Source: Cryobacterium glaciale
GTDB taxonomy: Bacteria > Actinomycetota > Actinomycetes > Actinomycetales > Microbacteriaceae
NCBI RefSeq assembly: GCF_004402535.1
Contig: NZ_SOEY01000028.1
Coordinates: forward strand, 124,001-188,000
Length of the DNA: 64,000 nt
Reading direction: 5' to 3'
Below the pieces are notes generated by a model that saw only the letters and a list, made by a program, of their open reading frames with translations, was not told where the DNA came from and did not search any database. Shown here in pieces: positions 26,825-34,296 of this stretch (within the stretch, counting starts at the first letter, position 1; the number at the start of each line of letters is the position of its first letter). The position numbers were made by a program, and so were the translations under genes.

Positions 26825-27181
26825 ATGGCCACCATAGACATCACCGAAAAAACGTTCGACGCGACCATCACCGACAACGCCATCGTGCTCGTCGACTTCT
26901 GGGCCGGCTGGTGCGGACCGTGCCGCAACTTCGCCCCGACCTTCACCGCGGCGTCGGAGAAGCACCCCGAGATCACCTTCGCCAAGGTGGACACCGAGGC
27001 CGAGCAGGCGCTCTCGTCGGCGGCCGGCATCCGCTCTATTCCCACCCTGATGGCCTTTCGCGACAAGGTACTGGTGTTCTCGCAGCCCGGGGCGCTCAAT
27101 GCCGCGAGCCTCGACGAGCTGATCGTCAACGTTCAGGCTCTCGATATGGTCGCGGTGCGTGCCAGCCTGGCTGCGCGCTGA
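26825..27181 (+). CDS. trxA: Thioredoxin
   Basis: This 118-residue thioredoxin fold has the active site WCGPC at about residues 29-33 in LVDFWAGWCGPCRNF, and the cis-proline in GIRSIPTLMAFR. It reduces disulfides or persulfides in the cytoplasm. The ATG at 26825 is chosen because upstream codons fall inside the operator and promoter; no ribosome site precedes it, in line with a leaderless start. The DUF4395 gene follows after 4 bases (or overlaps, depending on its start). Confidence 0.94.
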   Translation: MATIDITEKTFDATITDNAIVLVDFWAGWCGPCRNFAPTFTAASEKHPEITFAKVDTEAEQALSSAAGIRSIPTLMAFRDKVLVFSQPGALNAASLDELIVNVQALDMVAVRASLAAR

Positions 27182-27185
27182 CCCG

Positions 27186-27740
27186 GTGGCAGTTTCGGCC
27201 CCGATCTTCGGCGAGCTCGTGGACGGCATCGACATACCCGTCTTCAACGAGCGTGCCATTCGCGCAGCCGCCGGCCTCCTCTTTCTGGTCGGCATCATCG
27301 CGTTCATGATCGCGGCGCTCACCGGCTTCTTTCAGCCCCTGCGCGCCTTCGGATTTCTCTTCATGGTCGACATGATGCTGCGCCTGTTCGTGAGCGCCCG
27401 GTACACCCCCAGTCTTCTGCTCGGATCCCTCGCGGTGCGACGTCAACGCCCGGAATGGGTCAGTGCCGAACCGAAGAAGCTCGCCTGGAGTCTCGGGCTC
27501 GGAATGGCTTTCTCATCCTGCCTCGCCATGGGACTTCTGGGCCTCGATCCCCTGATCACCCTCGCACTGTGCAGCGGGTGCCTCACCCTGCTCTTCCTGG
27601 AGACGGCCTTCGGCATCTGCGTGGGCTGCGAACTCTCCCGTGTCTTCTCCAGGACGAAGCCGACGCTGTGTCCCGGCGACACCTGCAACTACACGCCGCC
27701 GCCGCGCGGCCGCAACGCCACAGTCGCACCGAGACCCTAA
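27186..27740 (+). CDS. DUF4395-family membrane protein
   Basis: About 184 residues from the GTG at 27186; another GTG at 27159 would overlap trxA by 23 bases, and neither has a clear ribosome site. The protein has four hydrophobic segments (about residues 22-45, 48-65, 95-113 and 118-140). The DUF4395 pattern FNERAIRAAAG comes before the first segment and GICVGCELS after the last. A second Cys pair lies in CPGDTC near the C-terminus. DUF4395 genes often sit beside thioredoxin or rhodanese genes, so a role in membrane thiol or sulfur exchange is plausible. Confidence 0.82.
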   Translation: MAVSAPIFGELVDGIDIPVFNERAIRAAAGLLFLVGIIAFMIAALTGFFQPLRAFGFLFMVDMMLRLFVSARYTPSLLLGSLAVRRQRPEWVSAEPKKLAWSLGLGMAFSSCLAMGLLGLDPLITLALCSGCLTLLFLETAFGICVGCELSRVFSRTKPTLCPGDTCNYTPPPRGRNATVAPRP

Positions 27741-27763
27741 CGAGCGGATGCCGCCGGCTCCGA

Positions 27764-29575
27764 CTACGAGTCGGTGACCGTGATGCCGAAGCTTTTGAGC
27801 TTGCGGTAGAGGGATGACCGGGCGATTCCCAAGGACTCGGCCGCACGCATCCGGTTGCCGTCGGCTTTGTGCAGCGCGCCGACGATGAGGTCCCGCTCCC
27901 CCGCTTCGAGCGCCGACAGAAGCCGCGGCGAACCGCCGTGGCAGTAGGCGGGCAGATCTTCGGCCTGAATGGCGCCGACCGGTCGGGTGAGCAGGGCAAT
28001 GTCAAGCGCTTCCTCGAGCTGCCTGATGTTGCCCGGCCACGGGTAGCGGGAGATCACCCGCATCGCTCCGGCGCTGACGGTGGCTGGGCGCAATCCGGAC
28101 CGGCGGGCGAGGACCCGCGTGACGATGTCGGGCAGGTCGTCGATGCGATGCCGCAGGGGCGCGACCGTGACGGAGGTTTCAAAATGGTGCAGCAGGCTCG
28201 TGTATGCACGATCGGCCACCAGATCGGCCTGCAGATCGGGTTGGGACACGGTGACGGCGATGCCACCCAAGTTGGCGTGGGCCTCCCGGGTAACGAGAAA
28301 TGCGTCCAGTTCTGCGGCGACCGCCGCGCTCAACCGATCGAAATTGCGAAAGATGTACAGCGTGGGCCGAGCCCCGGCGTTGACCAGGTCGTTGCCCAGG
28401 AGGGATTGCAGACCGTGCTCGTTGAGCGTTTCCGCGCCGAACACGACACTCCGACCCAGCGGAACAATCTGACGGTAGAGTTCGGCGAGGAGCGAGACTT
28501 TGCCGCCGCCGGCCTCCCCCAACACGAGCAGGGCGGCCCCGGCAGTCAGCGCGGTGACGACGCTGCTCGAGGCGCGTTTGCCGAGCAGGGATGACACATC
28601 GTGGAGGATCGCCGACGGTGACAGGGCCAGACCCGATGCGCGCACCGGGAGAGGCGCCGGTTCGCTCTTGATATCGACGACCACGACGATTCCGGCGACG
28701 TCTGGGCCCACGACGACGCGCTTGCCCCGAATCTGCACGATTTTGCCGGACGAGAGTTCGATCTCATCGACCGGCTGTCCCGGTGAGATCATCAGGTAGC
28801 GGGCATGCTCGTGGATGGTCCACTGTTCATCGGGTGCGAACAGGCTCTGCGCCACGGCGTTGCCCATCACGACGGTGCCGCCGATCGCCATGACGGCACC
28901 GCGGGTGCGGGAATCCACCCGCACATAGGCCTCGAACAGGGCCTGTTGCCGCTGGCTGCGGTCGACGAGCAGGTTGCGCTCGATCTCGTGGGCGGCCGAC
29001 CGCACCAGGGAATGCATGAGGGGGCTGGCATGCTCGCTCAGGCAGCTGATGTCAAGCACCCCCTCCACCCGGCCGGAGAGCGGGTCGCGAATGGGGCTCC
29101 CCGCGCACGCGAATGGCTGCAGGTGCTCCAGGAAGTGTTCGGGACCGACGATGTAGAGCGGTTGGCCCGACTCGAGCACCGTGCCGATGCCGTTGGTTCC
29201 CACGCTGGCCTCGGCATAGTTGAAGCCCGGCGCGAGCGACACCTCGTCAAGGAGGGTTCCGATCGTCGTGTCGGTTTCGGAGCGACTGAGAATTCGCGCC
29301 TTGTAGTCGGTCAGCACGATCGACAGCGGCATCTGGGCCATCTCGTCGCTCAGCCGGGCAATCACCGGTTCGGAGCAGCGCATCAGCCGACCGGTGAGAT
29401 CCAGGTCGCTGTGGAACACCGCCTGCGATGACGAGGCGTCGACGCCGGCCGAGAAGGATCGCTGCCAGGAAGCCGCCACCGGTCCAGGAACCGATTGGGT
29501 TTCGGCGTGGCCGAACCGCAGAAAATCGGCGCGAGCAGCAGCAATCTTGATTCGCCGTTCCGCGATCCTATGCAT
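27764..29575 (-). CDS. AcoR-like GAF/AAA+-remnant/Fis-HTH regulator, probable activator of the carboxylase operon
   Basis: This 603-residue protein has AcoR/AcxR domain order: a GAF sensor (about residues 80-210, with ASVGTNGIGTVLESGQPL), a second sensor-like part (220-320), an AAA+-derived region (about 335-540) and a Fis-type HTH (LHKADGNRMRAAESLGIARS, about 565-600). Walker A is altered to GEAGGGKV. Walker B acidic residues and the GAFTGA sigma-54 contact loop are absent. This matches actinobacteria, which lack sigma-54. It is divergent from the carboxylase operon, with a 168-base gap holding a 19-bp palindrome. It probably senses the ketone substrate. Confidence 0.87.
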   Translation of the reverse strand: MHRIAERRIKIAAARADFLRFGHAETQSVPGPVAASWQRSFSAGVDASSSQAVFHSDLDLTGRLMRCSEPVIARLSDEMAQMPLSIVLTDYKARILSRSETDTTIGTLLDEVSLAPGFNYAEASVGTNGIGTVLESGQPLYIVGPEHFLEHLQPFACAGSPIRDPLSGRVEGVLDISCLSEHASPLMHSLVRSAAHEIERNLLVDRSQRQQALFEAYVRVDSRTRGAVMAIGGTVVMGNAVAQSLFAPDEQWTIHEHARYLMISPGQPVDEIELSSGKIVQIRGKRVVVGPDVAGIVVVVDIKSEPAPLPVRASGLALSPSAILHDVSSLLGKRASSSVVTALTAGAALLVLGEAGGGKVSLLAELYRQIVPLGRSVVFGAETLNEHGLQSLLGNDLVNAGARPTLYIFRNFDRLSAAVAAELDAFLVTREAHANLGGIAVTVSQPDLQADLVADRAYTSLLHHFETSVTVAPLRHRIDDLPDIVTRVLARRSGLRPATVSAGAMRVISRYPWPGNIRQLEEALDIALLTRPVGAIQAEDLPAYCHGGSPRLLSALEAGERDLIVGALHKADGNRMRAAESLGIARSSLYRKLKSFGITVTDS

Positions 29576-29637
29576 ATCTACTCCCTTGTGGACTCTGCAA
29601 GCATGCCCTCTGCGACCCCGCGAGCGCTAGCCGTGCG

Positions 29638-29656
29638 GTGTCCCAATGTGGGACAC
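29638..29656. promoter_or_regulatory. Palindromic operator, probable target of the AcoR-like regulator
   Basis: GTGTCCCAATGTGGGACAC has perfect 8-bp arms around a 3-base centre. It lies 62 bases from the regulator start and 88 from the first carboxylase gene, suited to an activator site. A weaker TGGGAA half-site follows at about 29664. No -24/-12 element (GG-N10-GC) is evident. Confidence 0.6.
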
Positions 29657-29692
29657 GCCACCGTGGGAACGCGGGGTCATTCTTACTGGAGC

Positions 29693-29708
29693 GGCTCCCC
29701 CGGGAGCC
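29693..29708. repeat. GGCTCCC-CC-GGGAGCC inverted repeat in the carboxylase leader
   Basis: Perfect 7-bp arms with a 2-base centre, 36 bases before the first carboxylase ATG. The centre is too short for a stable RNA loop without opening a base pair, so a DNA-binding site or small leader hairpin are both possible. Confidence 0.45.
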
Positions 29709-29743
29709 TCGGTCACTCACAACTGCAACGCAAAGGAGCGCTC

Positions 29744-31600
29744 ATGGAACGATTGATCAACATCGACAACGGTGGAACCCTCACCGACATTGTCGTCGCC
29801 AGCGGCACGGATTTCACGTTCACCAAGACCCTCACCACCCCGGTCGACCTGTCCCAGTGTCTCTTCGACGCGATGACCAAGGCATCCGCCCAGCTGTTCG
29901 GCGAGGCGAACCTGGCTGAGCTGCTGCACTCGACCCAGCACATCCGCTATTCATCGACGCAGGGCACCAACGCCCTCGTGCAGCGCAAGGGTCCGCTGAT
30001 AGGGCTGATCACCGACGATCCCACCCTGCCGGACTCGCTCAGCCGCGAGGAGGAGACGGCCGCGCTGTTCGCGGATCTGATCGGTGCGCGCGTCGGCATC
30101 GTCGCCGCCGACGGCACCCCGGAAGGCCTCTCCCAGCAGCTCGTCGCCGAGATCAACCGCCTGACCACCGCCGGGGCCGAGCGCCTCGTCGTCGCCGGCC
30201 TGAGCGCCGAACGCGAGCACCTGTTCAAGCGCACCATGCTCAAGAATTTTCCTCGGCACCTGCTCGGCTCGGTGCCGATCCTGTTCTCCCGCGAGTTCGC
30301 CGCGGACACCTCCCGCGAGCGCCAGGTCTGGTCGGGCATTCTCAACTCCTTTTTGCACCCGACGGTGGAACGTTTTCTGTACAGCGCCGAACACCGACTG
30401 CGCGCCTACAAGGTGAAAAACCCGTTGCTGATCTACCGCAACGACGGCGCCTCCTCCCGCGTGGCCAAGTCGGTCGCGCTCAAGACCTACTCCTCGGGAC
30501 CGCGCGGCGGGCTCGAAGGCACGCGCGCCCTCGCCGAGGCCTACGGGCTCGACAACGTACTCATGATCGATGTCGGAGGCACCACAACGGATGTCGGCGC
30601 CGTCGCCAACCGGGAAATCGCCGTCGACCGGCGCGGATCGATCCAGGGCGTCGAGATCTCCTATGAGATGAGTGACGTGCGTTCGACCGGAGTCGGCGGC
30701 AGCTCGATCATCGCTGTGCACGACGGCGAGATCACCGTCGGACCGGACAGCGTCGGAGCCGCGCCCGGACCGGCCTGCTTCGGGTTCGGTGGCACCTCGG
30801 CGACGATCACCGACGTCAACCTGCTGCTCGGCGTACTCGACCCCGCCACCTATCTGAACGGCGAGATGGCCCTCGACGCCGAGCGCTCCCGCACGGTCAT
30901 CACCAGGACCGTCGCGGACCCACTCGGAATCAGCCTCGAGGAGGCGCTGATTCGCATGGAGGCCAGCTACTCCAGTCATCTGGCGCGGGCCTTCGCCGAC
31001 CTGGTCAGCACGACGGGCGAGACGACGGTCGCCGCGTTCGGCGGCGGCGGACCGATGAACGCCTGTAGCGCCGCCCGCATTGCCGGCGTGCACCGGGTGC
31101 TCGTGCCGCGGCTCGCCGCGGTGTTCTCCGCCTACGGCATCAGCTTCTCCGACATCGCGCAGTCCTACGAAACCAGTGTCACCAGTTTCTCGGCCGCCGA
31201 GATCGGCGCGGCGCGCACCGCGATGCAAGCGGATGCCGGCAAGGACATGTTCCAGGAAGGGCACGACCTGAGCGAGTGCGAACTCGATTGGTCGACCCGG
31301 GTCGAAGACGGCGAAGAGATTCTCGCGCTCAAGGCCACCTTCCGGCTGCCGCACCCGACGATTGCCAGCGGAGTGCCCGCTGCGGCGAGCGCTGCCGTAG
31401 CCGCCGGAACCCGGCAGGTTCGGTCGACGCCGACGCAGATCGACAGCGTCTTGGTCTACCGGCTCGACGACCAGAACCCCGGTGCCACGGCAACCGGACC
31501 GGCCATTGTCGAGGGACCGTTCTTCACCGCGCGAGTGCCGCTCGGCTGGACCCTCACGGTCTCCCCCGCCGGCGACCTGCAGCTCACCGACACGATCTAA
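29744..31600 (+). CDS. HyuA-type ATP-dependent carboxylase subunit (first of two paralogues)
   Basis: This 618-residue hydantoinase-A/oxoprolinase-fold protein has two ASKHA nucleotide motifs: IDNGGTLTD at the N-terminus and MIDVGGTTTDVG at about residue 275, then GVGGSS and FGGGGPMNAC. Relatives phosphorylate the enol or bicarbonate partner of ketone carboxylases. The ATG has an AAAGGAG ribosome site; upstream in-frame codons run through the operator region and are rejected. It is shorter than the second HyuA (708 residues) and differs in the first motif (DNGG instead of DIGG). First gene of the operon. Confidence 0.88.
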   Translation: MERLINIDNGGTLTDIVVASGTDFTFTKTLTTPVDLSQCLFDAMTKASAQLFGEANLAELLHSTQHIRYSSTQGTNALVQRKGPLIGLITDDPTLPDSLSREEETAALFADLIGARVGIVAADGTPEGLSQQLVAEINRLTTAGAERLVVAGLSAEREHLFKRTMLKNFPRHLLGSVPILFSREFAADTSRERQVWSGILNSFLHPTVERFLYSAEHRLRAYKVKNPLLIYRNDGASSRVAKSVALKTYSSGPRGGLEGTRALAEAYGLDNVLMIDVGGTTTDVGAVANREIAVDRRGSIQGVEISYEMSDVRSTGVGGSSIIAVHDGEITVGPDSVGAAPGPACFGFGGTSATITDVNLLLGVLDPATYLNGEMALDAERSRTVITRTVADPLGISLEEALIRMEASYSSHLARAFADLVSTTGETTVAAFGGGGPMNACSAARIAGVHRVLVPRLAAVFSAYGISFSDIAQSYETSVTSFSAAEIGAARTAMQADAGKDMFQEGHDLSECELDWSTRVEDGEEILALKATFRLPHPTIASGVPAAASAAVAAGTRQVRSTPTQIDSVLVYRLDDQNPGATATGPAIVEGPFFTARVPLGWTLTVSPAGDLQLTDTI

Positions 31601-31647
31601 ACCACTCACCTCAACCCGCTGTGTTTCCCAAGGAAGGTACAAACAAA

Positions 31648-32115
31648 ATGCGCGTTCCCATGACCGAATACCTGCTCATCGACCTCGACACGGAGCGGTG
31701 GATCTGCCGCGTCTGCGCCCACGATTTCGGCGACGCCCGCGGCAACTACAAGGAAGGCACGCTGGTCTACGACCGGGACCCGCGGGAGATCCACCCGCCG
31801 GTGATCGACCCGGAGAAGTACGAGTTCACGTTCTCCCCCGACCCGACCTTCTGCCGAATCCTGGAGTTCTACTGCCCCACCTGCGGTACCCAGATTGAGG
31901 CGGAATACCTGCCGCCGGGGCATCCGCCGACCGTCGACATGCTCTGGGACATCGATTCCCTGCGCGAAAAATGGGAAGTCCACGGCGGCAACCCCGAAGA
32001 GGTCGTCAACTACGGCCCCGGCGAGAACGCCGAGACCGACCTCAGCGCCCGGTTCGATTCCGTCTCCGCACATTCCCACTCCCACTCGCACGCCGACACC
32101 ACCGAAGGGCACTGA
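31648..32115 (+). CDS. Acetone/acetophenone-carboxylase-type gamma subunit (zinc-ribbon)
   Basis: This 155-residue protein has two CxxC pairs (Cys20/23 in WICRVCAHDFGDARGNYKEG and Cys76/79 in FYCPTCG), forming a probable zinc site. The HDFGDARGNYKEG stretch is diagnostic for the small gamma subunit of acetone carboxylase (AcxC) and its acetophenone-carboxylase counterpart. The C-terminus has an unusual alternating His-Ser run (HSHSHSH) that might bind metal. An AAGGAAGGT ribosome site precedes the ATG. It ends two bases before the second HyuA-type gene. Confidence 0.9.
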   Translation: MRVPMTEYLLIDLDTERWICRVCAHDFGDARGNYKEGTLVYDRDPREIHPPVIDPEKYEFTFSPDPTFCRILEFYCPTCGTQIEAEYLPPGHPPTVDMLWDIDSLREKWEVHGGNPEEVVNYGPGENAETDLSARFDSVSAHSHSHSHADTTEGH

Positions 32116-32117
32116 CC

Positions 32118-34244
32118 GTGAAACGCATCTCCGTAGACATCGGCGGCACATTCAGCGACTGTTTCTTCGTCTGGGACGACGTATATATCGAGTCGAAGGC
32201 GCTGACCACCCACCACAACCTCGCCCTCGGCTTCAACGAAGCCCTCGACCGGGCCTGCGAGCGCGCGGGCATCAGCCGGGAAACCGCGCTCAAAGAGGTC
32301 GACTCGGTGCGGTACGCGACCACCCTCGGCACCAACGCCCTGATCGAGGGCAAGGGTCCGCGGGTCGCTGCGATCGTCACCCACGGCTTCGAAGACACCA
32401 TTCCGCTCTCCCGCGGCCGTGGCTACGGCGAAGGACTCGACGGGGTCAAGCAGGGCGACATGCCCGATGCCCAGCGCCCCGACCCGCTCGTGCCGCGCCG
32501 TCTCATCCGCTCGGTGAAGGAACGTATCGACTCGGTCGGTGAGGTGCTCGTGCCGCTCATGTACGACGACGTGCGCACCCAGGTGCGCGAACTCGTCGAC
32601 AACGGAGCAGAGGCCATCGTCATCGCGCTGACCAACGCCACCGAGAACTCGGTGCACGAGGATCGAATTCTCGAGATCATCCTAGACGAGTACCCCACTC
32701 ACGAGCTCGGGTCGATTCCGGTGTTGCTGAGCAGCCAGGTCTCTGGCCGCAAGGGCGAATATGTGCGGGCCATGGCCACCGTCGTTGACGCTTTTCTGCA
32801 CCAGACGATGTTCCACGCGCTCAACCAGCTCTCCAACAACTTGCGTGACTCCGGTTATGAGAAGCCGATGCTCGTCATCCACAACTCGGGCGGCATGGCA
32901 CAGCCCAATTCAACGGATGCTCTACAGACGATTCACTCCGGACCGATCGCCGGCGTCGGCGCGGCCCAGCACCTGTCGGAATCGACCGGGCTCGGCGACG
33001 TCGTCTCGATGGACATGGGCGGTACCTCGTTCGATATCGGCCTGGTGCCGGAGGGCGGGGTACGACACTACGACTTCCAGCCCACCATCGGACGCTGGAT
33101 GGTCTCGGCGCCGATGATCCACCTCAACACCCTCGGTGCCGGCGGCGGCTCGATCGCCGCCTACAACCGCATTCACCACGCCATCCAGATCGGTCCGGAA
33201 TCGGCCGGCAGCGATCCGGGCCCGGCCTGCTACGACCGCGGCGGGCTGCGCCCGACCGTGACCGATGCCGACCTCGTGCTCGGCTACCTCGACCCGGACA
33301 ACTACGCCAACGGGCACATCAAGCTGAACAAGAAGCGCTCGATCTACGTCATCGACGAGACGCTCAGCGACGAGCTCGACCTCGACGCGGTCGAGGTCGC
33401 CAAGGTGATCAAGAAGACCGTCGACGAGCAGATGGCGATCGGAATCGAGAAGGAGCTGCGCTCGCGCGGCGGCCTGATCGAGGACTACACCATGCTCGCC
33501 TACGGCGGCAACGGACCGCTGCACGCCTGCGGCATCGCGGCGAGCGCGGGCATCAGCCGGATCCTGTTTCCGCCTTTCGCCTCGGTGTTCTCGGCGCTCG
33601 GCGCCGGCAACATGCGACCGCTGCACATTCACGAGCGCAGCGCCTACGTCGTGCTCTACGAAGCCATCAAGCGCAGTCTGTACAACCAGTACGACGCGCT
33701 CAACGGCTACATCGAGGAACTCGAAGCGAAGGGCGCCGAAGACCTCGTGCGCCAGGGCTACGACCGCGCCGACGTGCGCTACCGCCTCGAAATGGACATG
33801 CGCTACGGCAACCAACTCGTCACCACGGCCGTCGCGTTCGACATCAACCGGGTCAACGGCGTCGCCGATGTGCTGCACCTGATCAAAACGTTCTCCGAGA
33901 TCTTCGGCGAGCGCTACGGCGAGGGAACCCAGGCACCGGAGGCGGGCATCCGCGTGCAGACAATTCGAGTCGCGTCCTACATCGAGGGTGAGGTGATTCA
34001 GTTCGAGTCGATCAAGATCGGCGGCGAGAAGACCAAGCCGGCCCCGGTCTCGCATCGGTCGGTGCACTTCACGAGCATCACCGGAGCGGTGGACACGCCC
34101 GTCTACGACGCCGAGGCGCTCAAACACGAGTACGTGATCCACGGACCGGCGATCGTGACGACCGAGAACACCACCTACCTGGTCGAGCCGGGCTGGCGCC
34201 TGGAACCGACCGTGCAGGGCGCCGTATGGCTACTGAGCGACTGA
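32118..34244 (+). CDS. HyuA-type carboxylase subunit (second paralogue, acetone-carboxylase beta-like)
   Basis: This 708-residue chain has the canonical ASKHA motifs SVDIGGTFSD (residues 5-14) and SMDMGGTSFDIG (about 300), then TLGAGGGS and YGGNGPLHACGIA. Length and motifs fit the beta subunit of acetone carboxylase and the larger HyuA subunit of acetophenone carboxylase. It starts with GTG two bases after the gamma stop, so the two are tightly coupled. With the 618-residue paralogue upstream the operon encodes two different ATP-binding subunits, which three-subunit acetone carboxylases do not. Confidence 0.9.
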   Translation: MKRISVDIGGTFSDCFFVWDDVYIESKALTTHHNLALGFNEALDRACERAGISRETALKEVDSVRYATTLGTNALIEGKGPRVAAIVTHGFEDTIPLSRGRGYGEGLDGVKQGDMPDAQRPDPLVPRRLIRSVKERIDSVGEVLVPLMYDDVRTQVRELVDNGAEAIVIALTNATENSVHEDRILEIILDEYPTHELGSIPVLLSSQVSGRKGEYVRAMATVVDAFLHQTMFHALNQLSNNLRDSGYEKPMLVIHNSGGMAQPNSTDALQTIHSGPIAGVGAAQHLSESTGLGDVVSMDMGGTSFDIGLVPEGGVRHYDFQPTIGRWMVSAPMIHLNTLGAGGGSIAAYNRIHHAIQIGPESAGSDPGPACYDRGGLRPTVTDADLVLGYLDPDNYANGHIKLNKKRSIYVIDETLSDELDLDAVEVAKVIKKTVDEQMAIGIEKELRSRGGLIEDYTMLAYGGNGPLHACGIAASAGISRILFPPFASVFSALGAGNMRPLHIHERSAYVVLYEAIKRSLYNQYDALNGYIEELEAKGAEDLVRQGYDRADVRYRLEMDMRYGNQLVTTAVAFDINRVNGVADVLHLIKTFSEIFGERYGEGTQAPEAGIRVQTIRVASYIEGEVIQFESIKIGGEKTKPAPVSHRSVHFTSITGAVDTPVYDAEALKHEYVIHGPAIVTTENTTYLVEPGWRLEPTVQGAVWLLSD

Positions 34245-34296
34245 CCGCCCCTCCCACCCCCGCAACACCTCGTATAAGCAAAGGAGCTTGAGCACC

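Noticed and set aside
29576-29743. Sigma-54 (-24/-12) promoter for the carboxylase operon
   Set aside because: No convincing GG-N10-GC element is present, and the regulator lacks GAFTGA.
29951-31642. Open frame of 563 codons on the minus strand opposite the first HyuA-type gene
   Set aside because: Composition-driven shadow; the plus-strand product has clear ASKHA motifs.
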